This document shows positions 1 to 7,913 of a stretch of DNA of 32,919 nt, piece after piece (positions within the stretch are counted from its first letter, which is position 1; each line of letters begins with the position of its first letter). The notes under the pieces were generated by a model. It ran no database searches. It saw nothing but the letters and a program-made list of their open reading frames with translations, and was not told where the DNA came from. A program made the translations under genes and the position numbers. The stretch spans positions 1 to 32,919 of the forward strand of contig JAZLJD010000001.1 of the NCBI GenBank assembly GCA_045617725.1, in the 5' to 3' direction. The stretch is from JAZLJD01 sp045617725. Lineage in GTDB: Bacteria; Bacillota; Clostridia; Lachnospirales; Lachnospiraceae.

Positions 1-111
1 AGTTACTTAGGTGCGTCAAGCACTTTTTTTAAGAAATTTTTGATTTCTTTTTGGAACTTAAAAGGCTTGTTTTACAGCACTTCACCACGCTATATCGCGC
101 GGTGGATTTTC

Positions 112-141
112 ATTATAGCACCACACTTTTTTCATTGTCAA
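112..141 (-). promoter_or_regulatory. Sigma-A promoter reading out of the left edge
   Basis: On the minus strand, TTGACA (136-141) and TATAAT (112-117) are both perfect consensus, with an 18-base spacer. Transcription would start near 105 and run leftward out of the window. A second TTGACG-like -35 box lies at 14-19, and its -10 would fall beyond the edge. Tandem strong promoters of this kind often precede stable RNA operons, but the target is not visible here. The promoter lies just downstream of the tRNA-Ser terminator hairpin, so it starts a new unit. Confidence 0.75.
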
Positions 142-169
142 TATGAAAAATACGTGTTTTGCAATAAAT

Positions 170-193
170 AAGCACGGCAACTTTACCGTGCTT
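170..193 (-). terminator. Hairpin terminator after tRNA-Ser
   Basis: On the minus strand a perfect 8-bp stem (AAGCACGG / CCGTGCTT) with an 8-base loop begins 5 bases after the tRNA 3' end. It is followed by ATTTATT, a weak U-rich tail. It probably ends the tRNA-Ser transcript and any read-through from the fumarase genes. Confidence 0.65.
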
Positions 194-198
194 AATAG

Positions 199-286
199 CG
201 GAGAAAGAGGGATTTGAACCCTCGCGCCGGTTGCCCGACCTACACCCTTAGCAGGGGCGCCTCTTCGGCCTCTTGAGTATTTCTCC
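199..286 (-). tRNA. tRNA-Ser (anticodon GCU)
   Basis: An 88-base class II tRNA on the minus strand. The acceptor stem GGAGAAA (286-280) pairs with TTTCTCC (206-200), and the discriminator is G. The anticodon stem CGCCC/GGGTG (one G-U pair) encloses loop CTGCTAA, giving anticodon GCU, which reads AGC/AGU serine codons. A long variable arm, as expected for tRNA-Ser, precedes a T arm with stem GAGGG/CCCTC and loop TTCAAAT. CCA is not encoded; the discriminator is followed by CTATT, so CCA must be added enzymatically. It has its own consensus promoter upstream. Confidence 0.96.
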
Positions 287-349
287 ATGAGCCAATCAAC
301 CCGCTGTCAATATGCAGTTTCATGTTACTCGCGTTCAAACGCAAGTGTT

Positions 350-378
350 ATTATACAAAAGCACCTCTTCTTTGTCAA
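350..378 (-). promoter_or_regulatory. Consensus promoter of tRNA-Ser
   Basis: On the minus strand, TTGACA (373-378) and TATAAT (350-355) are both perfect consensus with a 17-base spacer. The predicted start is near 343, giving a leader of about 57 bases that contains a small GCGTT/AACGC hairpin. The TGA stop codon of the fumarase beta gene (375-377) lies inside the -35 hexamer, so the tRNA promoter is packed into the end of the upstream gene. Confidence 0.85.
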
Positions 379-926
379 TTCTTTTTATACAAAGAGGTAG
401 CCGTTTCATACAAATCATTTCCCTTGGTATCAATTACTACAATCGTCGGTAATTTCTCTACTTCCAGACGTCGAATTGCTTCCGTTCCCAAATCGTCATA
501 AGCGATTACCGTTGACTTTTTAATCGCTTTGGAAAGCAGTGCACCTGCTCCTCCGATTGCAGCCAGGTAAACAGCGCCCGTCTTCTGCATGGATTCTTTC
601 ACCTGTGCAGAACGCTTGCCCTTACCTATCATAATGGCAAGTCCCCGCTCCAAAAGCTCCGGCGTATAACGATCCATTCTGCTGGAAGTAGTAGGACCTG
701 CGGAACCGATTGGTCTTCCTTCCCGATTGGGCGACGGTCCTAAATAGTATACGGCCGTTCCGTCTATGGAATAGGGTAAATCCTCACCCTTTTCGATTGC
801 TTCATGCATTCTTTTATGCGCAGCATCGCGTGCTGAATATATTGTTCCGGTAAGATATACAAAATCCCCGGCATTCAATTCTTTTAAATCCTCTTTTGTA
901 ATCGGAAGATGTAATTCTCTATCCAT
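375..926 (-). CDS. fumB: Class I fumarate hydratase, beta subunit
   Basis: A 183-aa protein of the fumarase C-terminal domain family (the beta part of two-subunit class I fumarase or tartrate dehydratase). With the alpha subunit encoded just upstream it should interconvert fumarate and malate. Visible family signatures are TGTIYSARDAAHKR near residues 26-39 and GPTTSSRM at 77-84, which contribute to the substrate site. The length matches the stand-alone beta subunit. The start is preceded by a GGGGAT Shine-Dalgarno site, and the gap to the alpha gene is 26 bases, so the two are co-transcribed. L-tartrate dehydratase is an alternative substrate assignment that sequence alone does not exclude. 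The symbol follows common usage for the beta subunit; it is not E. coli FumB. Confidence 0.9.
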   Translation of the reverse strand: MDRELHLPITKEDLKELNAGDFVYLTGTIYSARDAAHKRMHEAIEKGEDLPYSIDGTAVYYLGPSPNREGRPIGSAGPTTSSRMDRYTPELLERGLAIMIGKGKRSAQVKESMQKTGAVYLAAIGGAGALLSKAIKKSTVIAYDDLGTEAIRRLEVEKLPTIVVIDTKGNDLYETATSLYKKN

Positions 927-952
927 AAGTTATCCCCGCATTTCGTAATCCG

Positions 953-1795
953 TTATATTTCCCGGGTAATATGTCTGTTTACGTGACAGCAGATATTTAC
1001 TGCTACCGGAAGCCCCGCAATGTGTGTGGGATACGTTTCAACATGAACCGCAAAAGCAGTAATTCTGCCACCAAGCCCTGCCGGTCCGATCCCCAGATTA
1101 TTTATCTTCTCCAGTAATTCCGTCTCAAGTGCTGCGTACATCGGATCCGAATTGTGCGTATCGGCTGCATGCGTCAGTGCTCTCTTAGCAAGGAAAGCAC
1201 ATTTCTCAAACGTACCACCGATTCCGACTCCGACCACCATGGGCGGGCAGGCATTCGGTCCGGCATCTCGAACCGCAGTCAGAACCGCCTCCTTCACACC
1301 TTCGATTCCGTCAGCCGGCTTCAACATAAACACACGACTCATGTTCTCGCTTCCAAAGCCCTTGGGCGCCACTGTAATACGAAGACTGTCACCCGGAACA
1401 ATATCGTAATGAATAATGGCAGGCGTATTGTCCTTCGTGTTCACCCTGCGCAGCGGATCGTCCACGACACTCTTTCGCAGATACCCGTTTATATACCCGC
1501 GCCGAACTCCTTCGTTCACTGCTTCCGTAAGCGACATACCTTCTATGTGAAGGTCCTGACCTATTTTCATAAACACAACCGCCATCCCGGTATCCTGACA
1601 AATCGGGATCATATCCTCCCCGGCAATCTGAAGATTCTCCTTCAGCATCCCGAGTACACCCTTGCCTACTTCGGATTCCTCTTTGGCCTGCGCCAAAAAC
1701 AAAGCTTCCTTCATGTCCGGTGCCAGGTAATGGTTCGCCAAAATGCACATTTCTTCTATGTTGCTTATAATCTCATCTGTATGAATCGTTCTCAT
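953..1795 (-). CDS. fumA: Class I fumarate hydratase, alpha subunit
   Basis: A 280-aa iron-sulfur subunit of the two-component class I (oxygen-sensitive) fumarase. Three conserved cysteines that should bind the [4Fe-4S] cluster are visible: C66 in CQDTG, C183 in NACPP, and C269 or C270 in NICCH. The motif KGFGSEN (145-151) is also typical of the family. The reaction is reversible hydration of fumarate to malate in the cytoplasm, fitting an anaerobe with a partial TCA pathway. The upstream region carries a weak GGTG ribosome site and a 15-bp direct repeat (see 1805-1851). Tartrate dehydratase is the main alternative. Confidence 0.9.
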   Translation of the reverse strand: MRTIHTDEIISNIEEMCILANHYLAPDMKEALFLAQAKEESEVGKGVLGMLKENLQIAGEDMIPICQDTGMAVVFMKIGQDLHIEGMSLTEAVNEGVRRGYINGYLRKSVVDDPLRRVNTKDNTPAIIHYDIVPGDSLRITVAPKGFGSENMSRVFMLKPADGIEGVKEAVLTAVRDAGPNACPPMVVGVGIGGTFEKCAFLAKRALTHAADTHNSDPMYAALETELLEKINNLGIGPAGLGGRITAFAVHVETYPTHIAGLPVAVNICCHVNRHITREI

Positions 1796-1804
1796 AAATA
1801 CACC

Positions 1805-1851
1805 TGTTTCTTCTATATAAATAGTGTCTTTGAATGTGTTTCTTCTATATA
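1805..1851 (-). promoter_or_regulatory. Fumarase leader with a 15-bp direct repeat
   Basis: The gap between the CPBP gene and the fumarase genes contains a perfect 15-bp direct repeat (minus strand TATATAGAAGAAACA) at 1805-1819 and 1837-1851. The copies are 32 bp apart, about three helical turns. A weak promoter, TTGTAT (1872-1877), 16 bases, TATATA (1850-1855), could drive fumA-fumB, and its -10 box borders the first copy. Same-face spacing would suit an operator, but this function is inferred. Confidence 0.4.
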
Positions 1852-1869
1852 TATATACAAGATGTTGTA

Positions 1870-2847
1870 CTATACAAAATACTGTTGAATATAACGGTAT
1901 ACTGCTATCCCCAAAGTAACCACCAAATACAAAATCGCATAGACATTTAAAAGGAGTGTTTTGAATCGGGTACCCTTGGGCAACTGCACCTCGCCCGGCT
2001 TAAGTTTTATCCTCCATACGAAAATAAAGAACAGCACCAGACCGGCAAAAATCATGGTGTAAATGATTCCGTCGGTAATCAAAATCGGTACCATATTCTT
2101 AAGCGTCGTCAGTATGGATGACATATCACTCAAATTGATCGAACCTAGGTTAGGGGAATATTTCTGCATAATGTGAGCCAGAATCGTACCGATACTATTC
2201 AGTGTTATATGGCAAATCATAGTGTTTCGGATACGACCACTCTTGCAGTACAGGTAAGCAAGTCCCAAACCAAACGCGAATGCATACAGTATCTGTTCCG
2301 TACGCATGTGAAACAGTCCAAAAGCGAGGGCGGAAATCAAGATGGCAGGTGCCTCACCATATCGATACAGACGATCAATCAGAAGCTTCCGAAATACCAG
2401 TTCCTCCATAATCGGTCCTATGAGCACCGCATACAAAGTCATAATCAACGTTTCTTTTTGCGTCATCGTATTCAAAATAGCAGAGTTGAAGCCCGGCTTA
2501 CCACCGATAAAAGAAACAGCTACGCTTCCGATAATCGTAATGAAGTTTGATGCGATAGAAAGGAAATACGTACATAAAAAGACTACAACCCCTCGCCAAA
2601 AACCAAACTTCTGTTTCGGAGGAGCCGACACAGGGATTTTCCTTAACACAGGGAAATACGCTACCGGCAACGATACCAGGTAAACACTGAACATTGTATA
2701 GAGTGCAGCCCTGTCCTGCGTAGACAAAAGGGCCTTATACCAATCCGCGAATACTATGGGCAGTATTACAAACACAACCGACAAAACGGATATGAATATG
2801 AAATATCCCAAACTCAGTTTTGTACATCTGCTTCTTTCTGTTTCCAT
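1870..2847 (-). CDS. CPBP family intramembrane metalloprotease
   Basis: A 325-aa polytopic membrane protein of the CPBP (CAAX protease and bacteriocin-processing, Abi) family. The three hallmark motifs are present: EELVFR (148-153) with the paired glutamates and arginine, FGLFH (176-180), and HITLN with H213. They sit in predicted membrane helices and form the putative glutamate/histidine active site. The substrate is unknown. An upstream in-frame TTG at 2865 is unlikely as start, because a strong GGAGGT Shine-Dalgarno sits between it and the ATG at 2847 with 7-base spacing. The gene has its own near-consensus promoter. About 110 residues after the last motif add further membrane segments. 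Confidence 0.85.
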   Translation of the reverse strand: METERSRCTKLSLGYFIFISVLSVVFVILPIVFADWYKALLSTQDRAALYTMFSVYLVSLPVAYFPVLRKIPVSAPPKQKFGFWRGVVVFLCTYFLSIASNFITIIGSVAVSFIGGKPGFNSAILNTMTQKETLIMTLYAVLIGPIMEELVFRKLLIDRLYRYGEAPAILISALAFGLFHMRTEQILYAFAFGLGLAYLYCKSGRIRNTMICHITLNSIGTILAHIMQKYSPNLGSINLSDMSSILTTLKNMVPILITDGIIYTMIFAGLVLFFIFVWRIKLKPGEVQLPKGTRFKTLLLNVYAILYLVVTLGIAVYRYIQQYFV

Positions 2848-2874
2848 ACTCTCCACCTCCGACAATATTCAATT

Positions 2875-2903
2875 ATTATAGCAACGAAACACCTCCTTGT
2901 CTA
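2875..2903 (-). promoter_or_regulatory. Promoter of the CPBP gene
   Basis: On the minus strand, TAGACA (2898-2903, one mismatch) and TATAAT (2875-2880) are 17 bases apart. The TAG stop codon of the DUF4173-like gene (2901-2903) is the first half of the -35 hexamer, so the genes are packed with no spacer DNA. Confidence 0.7.
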
Positions 2904-4310
2904 TTTTTTGGCACGCAGAATGCGGACCGAGTAATTATAAGAAAGGATAGAATCGTAATCTGCATAATGCTGATCATAAAATTTCTTAATCCGATTCTCC
3001 AAATCGTATTCGGTGAGTTCTTCCTTTGTTGCCCGAGAAAGAACCTCCACATGCGCATCGGCGCCGAGCGACACCACGTAGCGTGCGTCAAACTCGCCAA
3101 TCTCCTCTCTATGTTCCCAGTTGTAACGCGTTACGACTGTTGCCGGCTTCATATAAGCAAAAATCAGGTAGAAAAGAGTAACACAAGCCAGTGCATACCG
3201 AAACAGCGGAAACGAAGGAATATAAATCAGCAGGAGCACGCCGACAAAAAGAAGCAACAGCACGCTCAGTGCCCAGAACACCTGCATTCGCAGAATGGAC
3301 AAACCATAACGGCTCACGTACATATACATACGAAGGCCGGAAGAGAGAATAAGTATATAGGTTGTAAATGTAATGATTGTCAGAATTACTTTGAGCAATG
3401 CGGTTCTCTCAAATACGGCAAGGCAAATAAGAATCAAAACAAGGTTAATGATACAAACCGCAAGGAGCTGGAAAAATCCCTCTCTCGCATACTGCGCATA
3501 AGTCACATTTTCAGGAAGTGTCAGTTTCTTTAAAAACAGCCCCCAAATCTGAATGGTTGAAAAAATAACATAGATTAATGCAAGCGTAACTCCCGTAAGA
3601 TATACGGCGGCCGGGTTCTTACGGGTAGAAATCCCTTTCAATTCACTGAAGCAGCGCTTTTCGCTGATACTTAAAATCGCATAAGAGAAAGCACCCAGGA
3701 ATACAAACCGAAGAAGGAACGGGAAAACCTTCTCCATATCGTCGAACACATCGAAGAAACCGGAAAGCAGATTCTTAAACAGAACATCCGCCGTGGAAAG
3801 CAGTAGCAATACAACGGCAACAATCGGAACCATCACAAGTACGGAAAGCCAGATGGTACGATTGCCTCTTTTTTTACCTTCATCCGTGTTACCTATGCTG
3901 AAATACTTCCGTCCGTGTGTAATCGGAGCGAGGAGCTGCGAAAGAGAAGTCACTGCAGTGACTACCATTGCGGCAAGGACCATTCCGAGTCCCCATTTCC
4001 TGTCGTCATAGAACGAATTTACCAAAAGAACCAGCATCAGTAACAGGGCAGCAAGTACACTGATCGCCTGTATCACATCGTATGCTCCGAAGGTAATCGA
4101 AATCCCGATAGCGGCAATCGCCAGTGCCAAAAAGAAACCGTACAGCTTGATACGTCCGCCCAGCTTCGGAATGCCAAGCAGCAAATAGCCCAGAGTCAGC
4201 AGAATCACTGCACTGCCTGATGCGGTTTCCCAGCCGAAATTCAACAGAAATGCGCTGAGGGCTGCATAAATAACGGTAATCGATATAAAAAACGGATATT
4301 TCTTTAACAT
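2901..4310 (-). CDS. DUF4173/DUF4153-like polytopic membrane protein
   Basis: A 469-aa protein with about ten or more hydrophobic helices and a short polar C-terminal domain (about residues 395-469). The central stretch YAQYAREGFFQLLAVC resembles the conserved core of the DUF4173 family of uncharacterised membrane proteins. No catalytic motif is evident and the biochemical role is unknown. The start follows an AGGAGG ribosome site with 5-base spacing. A TTGACA/TATATT promoter lies upstream inside a long inverted repeat. The gene stands alone between the ABC operon and the CPBP gene. Confidence 0.72.
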   Translation of the reverse strand: MLKKYPFFISITVIYAALSAFLLNFGWETASGSAVILLTLGYLLLGIPKLGGRIKLYGFFLALAIAAIGISITFGAYDVIQAISVLAALLLMLVLLVNSFYDDRKWGLGMVLAAMVVTAVTSLSQLLAPITHGRKYFSIGNTDEGKKRGNRTIWLSVLVMVPIVAVVLLLLSTADVLFKNLLSGFFDVFDDMEKVFPFLLRFVFLGAFSYAILSISEKRCFSELKGISTRKNPAAVYLTGVTLALIYVIFSTIQIWGLFLKKLTLPENVTYAQYAREGFFQLLAVCIINLVLILICLAVFERTALLKVILTIITFTTYILILSSGLRMYMYVSRYGLSILRMQVFWALSVLLLLFVGVLLLIYIPSFPLFRYALACVTLFYLIFAYMKPATVVTRYNWEHREEIGEFDARYVVSLGADAHVEVLSRATKEELTEYDLENRIKKFYDQHYADYDSILSYNYSVRILRAKK

Positions 4311-4331
4311 GTCATCCTCCTAATAGCAAGA

Positions 4332-4381
4332 AAACACCGGAGTGCTTCTCTTCTTGAAGAGAATATAGCACCCCGATGTTT
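4332..4381 (-). terminator. Long bulged hairpin closing the ABC operon
   Basis: An inverted repeat of about 22 bp on the minus strand. The left arm starts AAACATCGGGGTGCT and the right arm ends AGCACTCCGGTGTTT. The arms pair throughout, with two G-U wobbles and one 4-base ATAT bulge, then a run TTTTCTT. Transcripts reading through from the ABC genes would form the full stem and could terminate. The bulge is the core of the -10 box of the next gene's promoter, so transcripts started there lack the left arm. Terminator function is inferred from structure. Confidence 0.6.
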
Positions 4382-4390
4382 GCATGTCAA
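4362..4390 (-). promoter_or_regulatory. Promoter of the DUF4173-like gene
   Basis: On the minus strand, TTGACA (4385-4390) and TATATT (4362-4367) are separated by 17 bases. The start would fall near 4355, at the inner hairpin CTCTTC/GAAGAG, about 45 bases before the ATG. The promoter is nested in the inverted repeat at 4332-4381. Confidence 0.75.
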
Positions 4391-4441
4391 TAGAAATATA
4401 TTGTATCTCGATAAATATTGCTTGTGTTACAACCGAATCGC

Positions 4442-6175
4442 CTAGAATTGGCTGTTGTACAGGTTCGCGTAGAAGCCGCCGGCCTTTAGCAATACTTCAT
4501 GTGTGCCCTGCTCCACGATGTGACCGTCACGCATTACCAGAATTACATCTGCCTCCTGAATCGTGGAAAGACGATGCGCCACAATAAAGCTGGTTCTTCC
4601 CTTCATCAGGACCGCAAACGCATCCTGTACCTTTTTCTCCGTTCGGGTATCGATGGACGAAGTCGCCTCATCTAAAATCAGCATGGGCGGCGGTGCCAGA
4701 AGAACCCTCGCTATACAAAGCAGCTGCTTCTGTCCCTGTGACAGCAGTCCGCCTTCATCCTTAATCCTTGTATCGTAACCGTTTTTCAACTGCATGATGA
4801 AATTGTGACAATGTGCGGCTTTGGCAGCCTCTATCATTTCATCCTCACTTGCATCCGGCTTCGCCAAAAGCAAATTCTCACGTACCGTAGCGTCCTTGAT
4901 CCAGGTATCCTGCAGAACCATTCCAAAATTCTTTCGAAGAGAATCCCGTGTAACATCCTGTGTAGATACTCCGTCAATGCTGATTGTTCCGCTGTTTACA
5001 TCGTAAAACCGCATGAGCAGATTGATCAGCGTCGTCTTTCCGCATCCGGTCGGACCGACAATTGCAACCCGCTGTCCGGGAAGTACTCTGAGATTCATGT
5101 GCTCGATGAGCGGTTTCGTCGGAACATAGGAGAAACTCATATCCGTAATCTCACACGCGCCCGAAACATTCTGAAGCACGATTGCGTCCTTTGCATCCTC
5201 TTTTTCAAGTGGCTCCTCCAAGAGTTCGAAGATACGCTCCGCACAAGCCAGTGCATTCTGCAGCTCCGTGATTACGCCGGAGATTTCATTGAACGGTTTC
5301 GTGTACTGGTTGGCGTAGGATAAAAAGCAGGACAACCCACCGACCGTCAATCCGCTTCCGGTTACGGCAGCAATTGCACCAAACACTCCGACACCCGCAT
5401 AAACGAGATTATTGACAAGGCGTGTGGACGGATTCGTGAGGGAAGAAAAGAAAGTCGCTTTCAATGCTACCTCCGACAGTTCTTCATTGATTCCTTCGAA
5501 GGAATCAATCGCATAGGTTTCCATACCATACGCCTTAACCAAAGCTTCCGCGCTGATCATCTCATTCATGAATGCCGTCTGCTCACCGCGTTTTTCCGAC
5601 TGTTTCTTAAACAGTGCATGCGTTTTCTTTGCAATGAATCCGGCAATCAGAATGGAAAGCGGTGTCAGTATAACTACAATCAATGCGATTTTCACATTGA
5701 TGGTCATCATCAGAATCAATGTACCGAGAATCGTGAGAACTCCCGTGAACAACTGCGAAAAACCAAGCAACAGTCCGTCTGCCATCGTTTCGGCATCGGA
5801 AACAACGCGGGAAATAATATCGCCCTGCGGATGGGAATCCACGTAGGACAACGGAAGTTTCTGAAGATGCTTCATCGCAAGATGACGCATACTTTCCACG
5901 GTCTTATAAGTAATCCGGTTATTACACAAACTCATCACATACTGTGCAATCGCGGATACCGCAATCAACACAACTATCTTTGTGAGAATGCTGAGCAGCT
6001 CCGTCATATGAACGTTACCGGGTCCAATGATTTCATCGATGGCATCTCCGGTAAATATCGGGATGTAGAGGGAAGCCAAAACATATACGACGGAAAACAA
6101 TAACGAAAGAATCAGTAACCAGAGATACTTCTTCATTACATGTATCAGTTTTTTCAGAGCCGTTTTCTTTTTCAT
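4442..6175 (-). CDS. ABC exporter half-transporter, catalytic subunit
   Basis: A 577-aa ABC exporter half-transporter of the MdlB/YheH/BmrD-like class: an N-terminal six-helix membrane domain (about 1-310) fused to an ATPase domain (about 340-577). Walker A is GPTGCGKT (374-381), Walker B is LILDE with catalytic E503, and the switch histidine is H534. The signature is LSQGQ (478-482), where LSGGQ is expected. With the adjacent partner, this pattern defines a heterodimer with one competent and one degenerate ATP site. The start overlaps the partner's stop by 4 bases (ATGA), so translation is coupled. Multidrug, lipid or peptide export is likely; the substrate is unknown. Confidence 0.92.
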   Translation of the reverse strand: MKKKTALKKLIHVMKKYLWLLILSLLFSVVYVLASLYIPIFTGDAIDEIIGPGNVHMTELLSILTKIVVLIAVSAIAQYVMSLCNNRITYKTVESMRHLAMKHLQKLPLSYVDSHPQGDIISRVVSDAETMADGLLLGFSQLFTGVLTILGTLILMMTINVKIALIVVILTPLSILIAGFIAKKTHALFKKQSEKRGEQTAFMNEMISAEALVKAYGMETYAIDSFEGINEELSEVALKATFFSSLTNPSTRLVNNLVYAGVGVFGAIAAVTGSGLTVGGLSCFLSYANQYTKPFNEISGVITELQNALACAERIFELLEEPLEKEDAKDAIVLQNVSGACEITDMSFSYVPTKPLIEHMNLRVLPGQRVAIVGPTGCGKTTLINLLMRFYDVNSGTISIDGVSTQDVTRDSLRKNFGMVLQDTWIKDATVRENLLLAKPDASEDEMIEAAKAAHCHNFIMQLKNGYDTRIKDEGGLLSQGQKQLLCIARVLLAPPPMLILDEATSSIDTRTEKKVQDAFAVLMKGRTSFIVAHRLSTIQEADVILVMRDGHIVEQGTHEVLLKAGGFYANLYNSQF

Positions 6176-7908
6176 GAGCGTGCCTCCTTCTGATACTGCG
6201 ATTTATAAATTTCACGATAGATTTCGGAAGTTTCCAAAAGCTCCGCATGAGTTCCTTCGGCAGCGATGCGTCCGTTCTCCATTACAAGAATTCGATCCGC
6301 ATGCGCAATCGAAGCGGTTCTCTGCGATACGACTATAATGGAAGGCTTCGGATTCAGCTCCTTCAGTGCCTTCTTAAGAGCAGCATCCGTTGCATAATCA
6401 AGCGCCGAAGAGGAATCATCCAAAATCAGAAGCTCCGCATTGCGGATAAGTGCCCGGGCTATGGACAGACGTTGTTTTTGGCCTCCGGAGAAATTCCGAC
6501 CCTCCTGCTCTACCGAAGCGGAGATTCCACCTTCCCGGGTGCTTATGAATTCGTAAGCCTGTGCACGCTTTAAGGCCGTGACTGCTTCCTCCGAATCCGC
6601 ATCCCTCTTGCCCCAGAGCAAATTGCCCAGGACGGTTCCCTTTGTAAGAAGCGACTTCTGCATAACGACGGCAATCCTTGAACGCAGACTCTTCTTGGAA
6701 TAATGCTCAAGCAGCTCGCCATCAAAATAAATCTCGCCGGCGGTGCGTTCGTAGAACCGGGGAATAAGGTTCACCAGCGAACTCTTACCGCTGCCGGTAG
6801 AACCGATGATTCCGATTGTTTCACCACGCTTCATCTTAAAACTGATATCGGAAAGCGTTTCCTTTCCGGCACCACGATAGGTCAGGTCCACGTTCCTAAA
6901 CTCCAGAATGTACTCGCCATCCTTCGAGAGAGCCATATCCTCCGCCTCGGAGAAGGTATTGTCCTCCTCATCCATTTCAAGAATCTGGGCAATACGCTTC
7001 GAACAAGCCAATGCCTTCGCAGCAAGAATAACAAGATTGGCAAATTTCACAAGCTCCACAAGAATCTGTGACATGTAGTTAACAAGTGCCAGTACCTCGC
7101 CTCGCGTTAACAGGCCGGCATCTACCTTTTGCGCACCGGAATAAATAATAATCAGAGTTGCTGCATTTACAATAATAAAGGTGATGGGCGAAAGCAGATT
7201 TGCGATTCGTCCGACCGCCAAAGACAATCCCGTATACTCCGAAACCGAAGCGTCAAAGTCCTCCGTTTCCTTCTGTTCCCTGCGAAACGCGCGAATAACA
7301 CGGATTCCCTTCAAATTCTCCCGTGTATGAGCGAAGATTTTGTCGTTTTTTTCCTGCACCTTACGATACATCGGCATGGTCGACAGCAGGATAAAAAATA
7401 CAATAATGAACAGCAACGGAATGACCACAACAAAGGTAAGTGCCTCGTGGGCGTTCACATAGAAAGCCATAACCATGGCGCCAAAAACAACGAACGGAGA
7501 GCGTAGCAAAAGACGAAGAGTCATGTTGACGCCGCTCTGAACCTGGTTAACATCTCCGGAGATACGATTCATCAGCGTAGATGAACCAATCGTATCAACC
7601 TGCGAAAAAGAAAATGTCTGAATTTTCTTAAACACGGCTGCCCTAAGTTCCTTTGACATACCGACTGCAGCTTTGGCCGAAAAGTACTGGGCGGTAATGG
7701 AGGTTCCGTAACCAACAATCGCAAGCAATACTAAAACCGCGCCCATTTTATAAATAAGCGCGGTATTCGATCCATCAATACCCCGGTCAATAATAACCTT
7801 CATTACAAGCGGAACAAGTAACTCAAAGGAAGCCTCCAGCATCTTAAACAGCGGAGCCAGGATACATTGTGGTATATATTTTTTTAAAAATCTGAGACAG
7901 GTTTTCAT
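6172..7908 (-). CDS. ABC exporter half-transporter, degenerate-site subunit
   Basis: A 578-aa partner of the previous transporter, of the MdlA/YheI/BmrC-like class. The membrane domain (about 1-310) is followed by an ATPase domain with Walker A GSTGSGKS (369-376) and a canonical signature FSGGQ (473-477). Walker B reads LLILDD, with D498 in place of the catalytic glutamate, and the switch histidine is replaced by Q529 (VVSQR). These changes complement the partner: its Walker motifs plus this signature give the working site, while this subunit's Walker B and the partner's LSQGQ give the degenerate one. The gene begins 5 bases after the cellulase stop, with a GAGGTG ribosome site inside the end of that gene. 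Confidence 0.92.
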   Translation of the reverse strand: MKTCLRFLKKYIPQCILAPLFKMLEASFELLVPLVMKVIIDRGIDGSNTALIYKMGAVLVLLAIVGYGTSITAQYFSAKAAVGMSKELRAAVFKKIQTFSFSQVDTIGSSTLMNRISGDVNQVQSGVNMTLRLLLRSPFVVFGAMVMAFYVNAHEALTFVVVIPLLFIIVFFILLSTMPMYRKVQEKNDKIFAHTRENLKGIRVIRAFRREQKETEDFDASVSEYTGLSLAVGRIANLLSPITFIIVNAATLIIIYSGAQKVDAGLLTRGEVLALVNYMSQILVELVKFANLVILAAKALACSKRIAQILEMDEEDNTFSEAEDMALSKDGEYILEFRNVDLTYRGAGKETLSDISFKMKRGETIGIIGSTGSGKSSLVNLIPRFYERTAGEIYFDGELLEHYSKKSLRSRIAVVMQKSLLTKGTVLGNLLWGKRDADSEEAVTALKRAQAYEFISTREGGISASVEQEGRNFSGGQKQRLSIARALIRNAELLILDDSSSALDYATDAALKKALKELNPKPSIIVVSQRTASIAHADRILVMENGRIAAEGTHAELLETSEIYREIYKSQYQKEARS

Positions 7909-7913
7909 AAGAA

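Noticed and set aside
82..288. 68-codon minus-strand open frame
   Set aside because: It reads straight through the tRNA-Ser gene and its terminator; no homology-like features.
305..310. Second TTGACA between tRNA-Ser and its promoter
   Set aside because: No -10 hexamer at a workable distance; the next bases run into the tRNA acceptor stem.
1154..1888. 244-codon plus-strand open frame
   Set aside because: Antisense to fumarase alpha, which has all its cluster cysteines; the opposite frame is low-complexity, without domain features.
2820..3533. 237-codon plus-strand open frame
   Set aside because: Antisense to the DUF4173-like membrane gene; rich in His/Asn/Gln as expected for the complement of hydrophobic codons.
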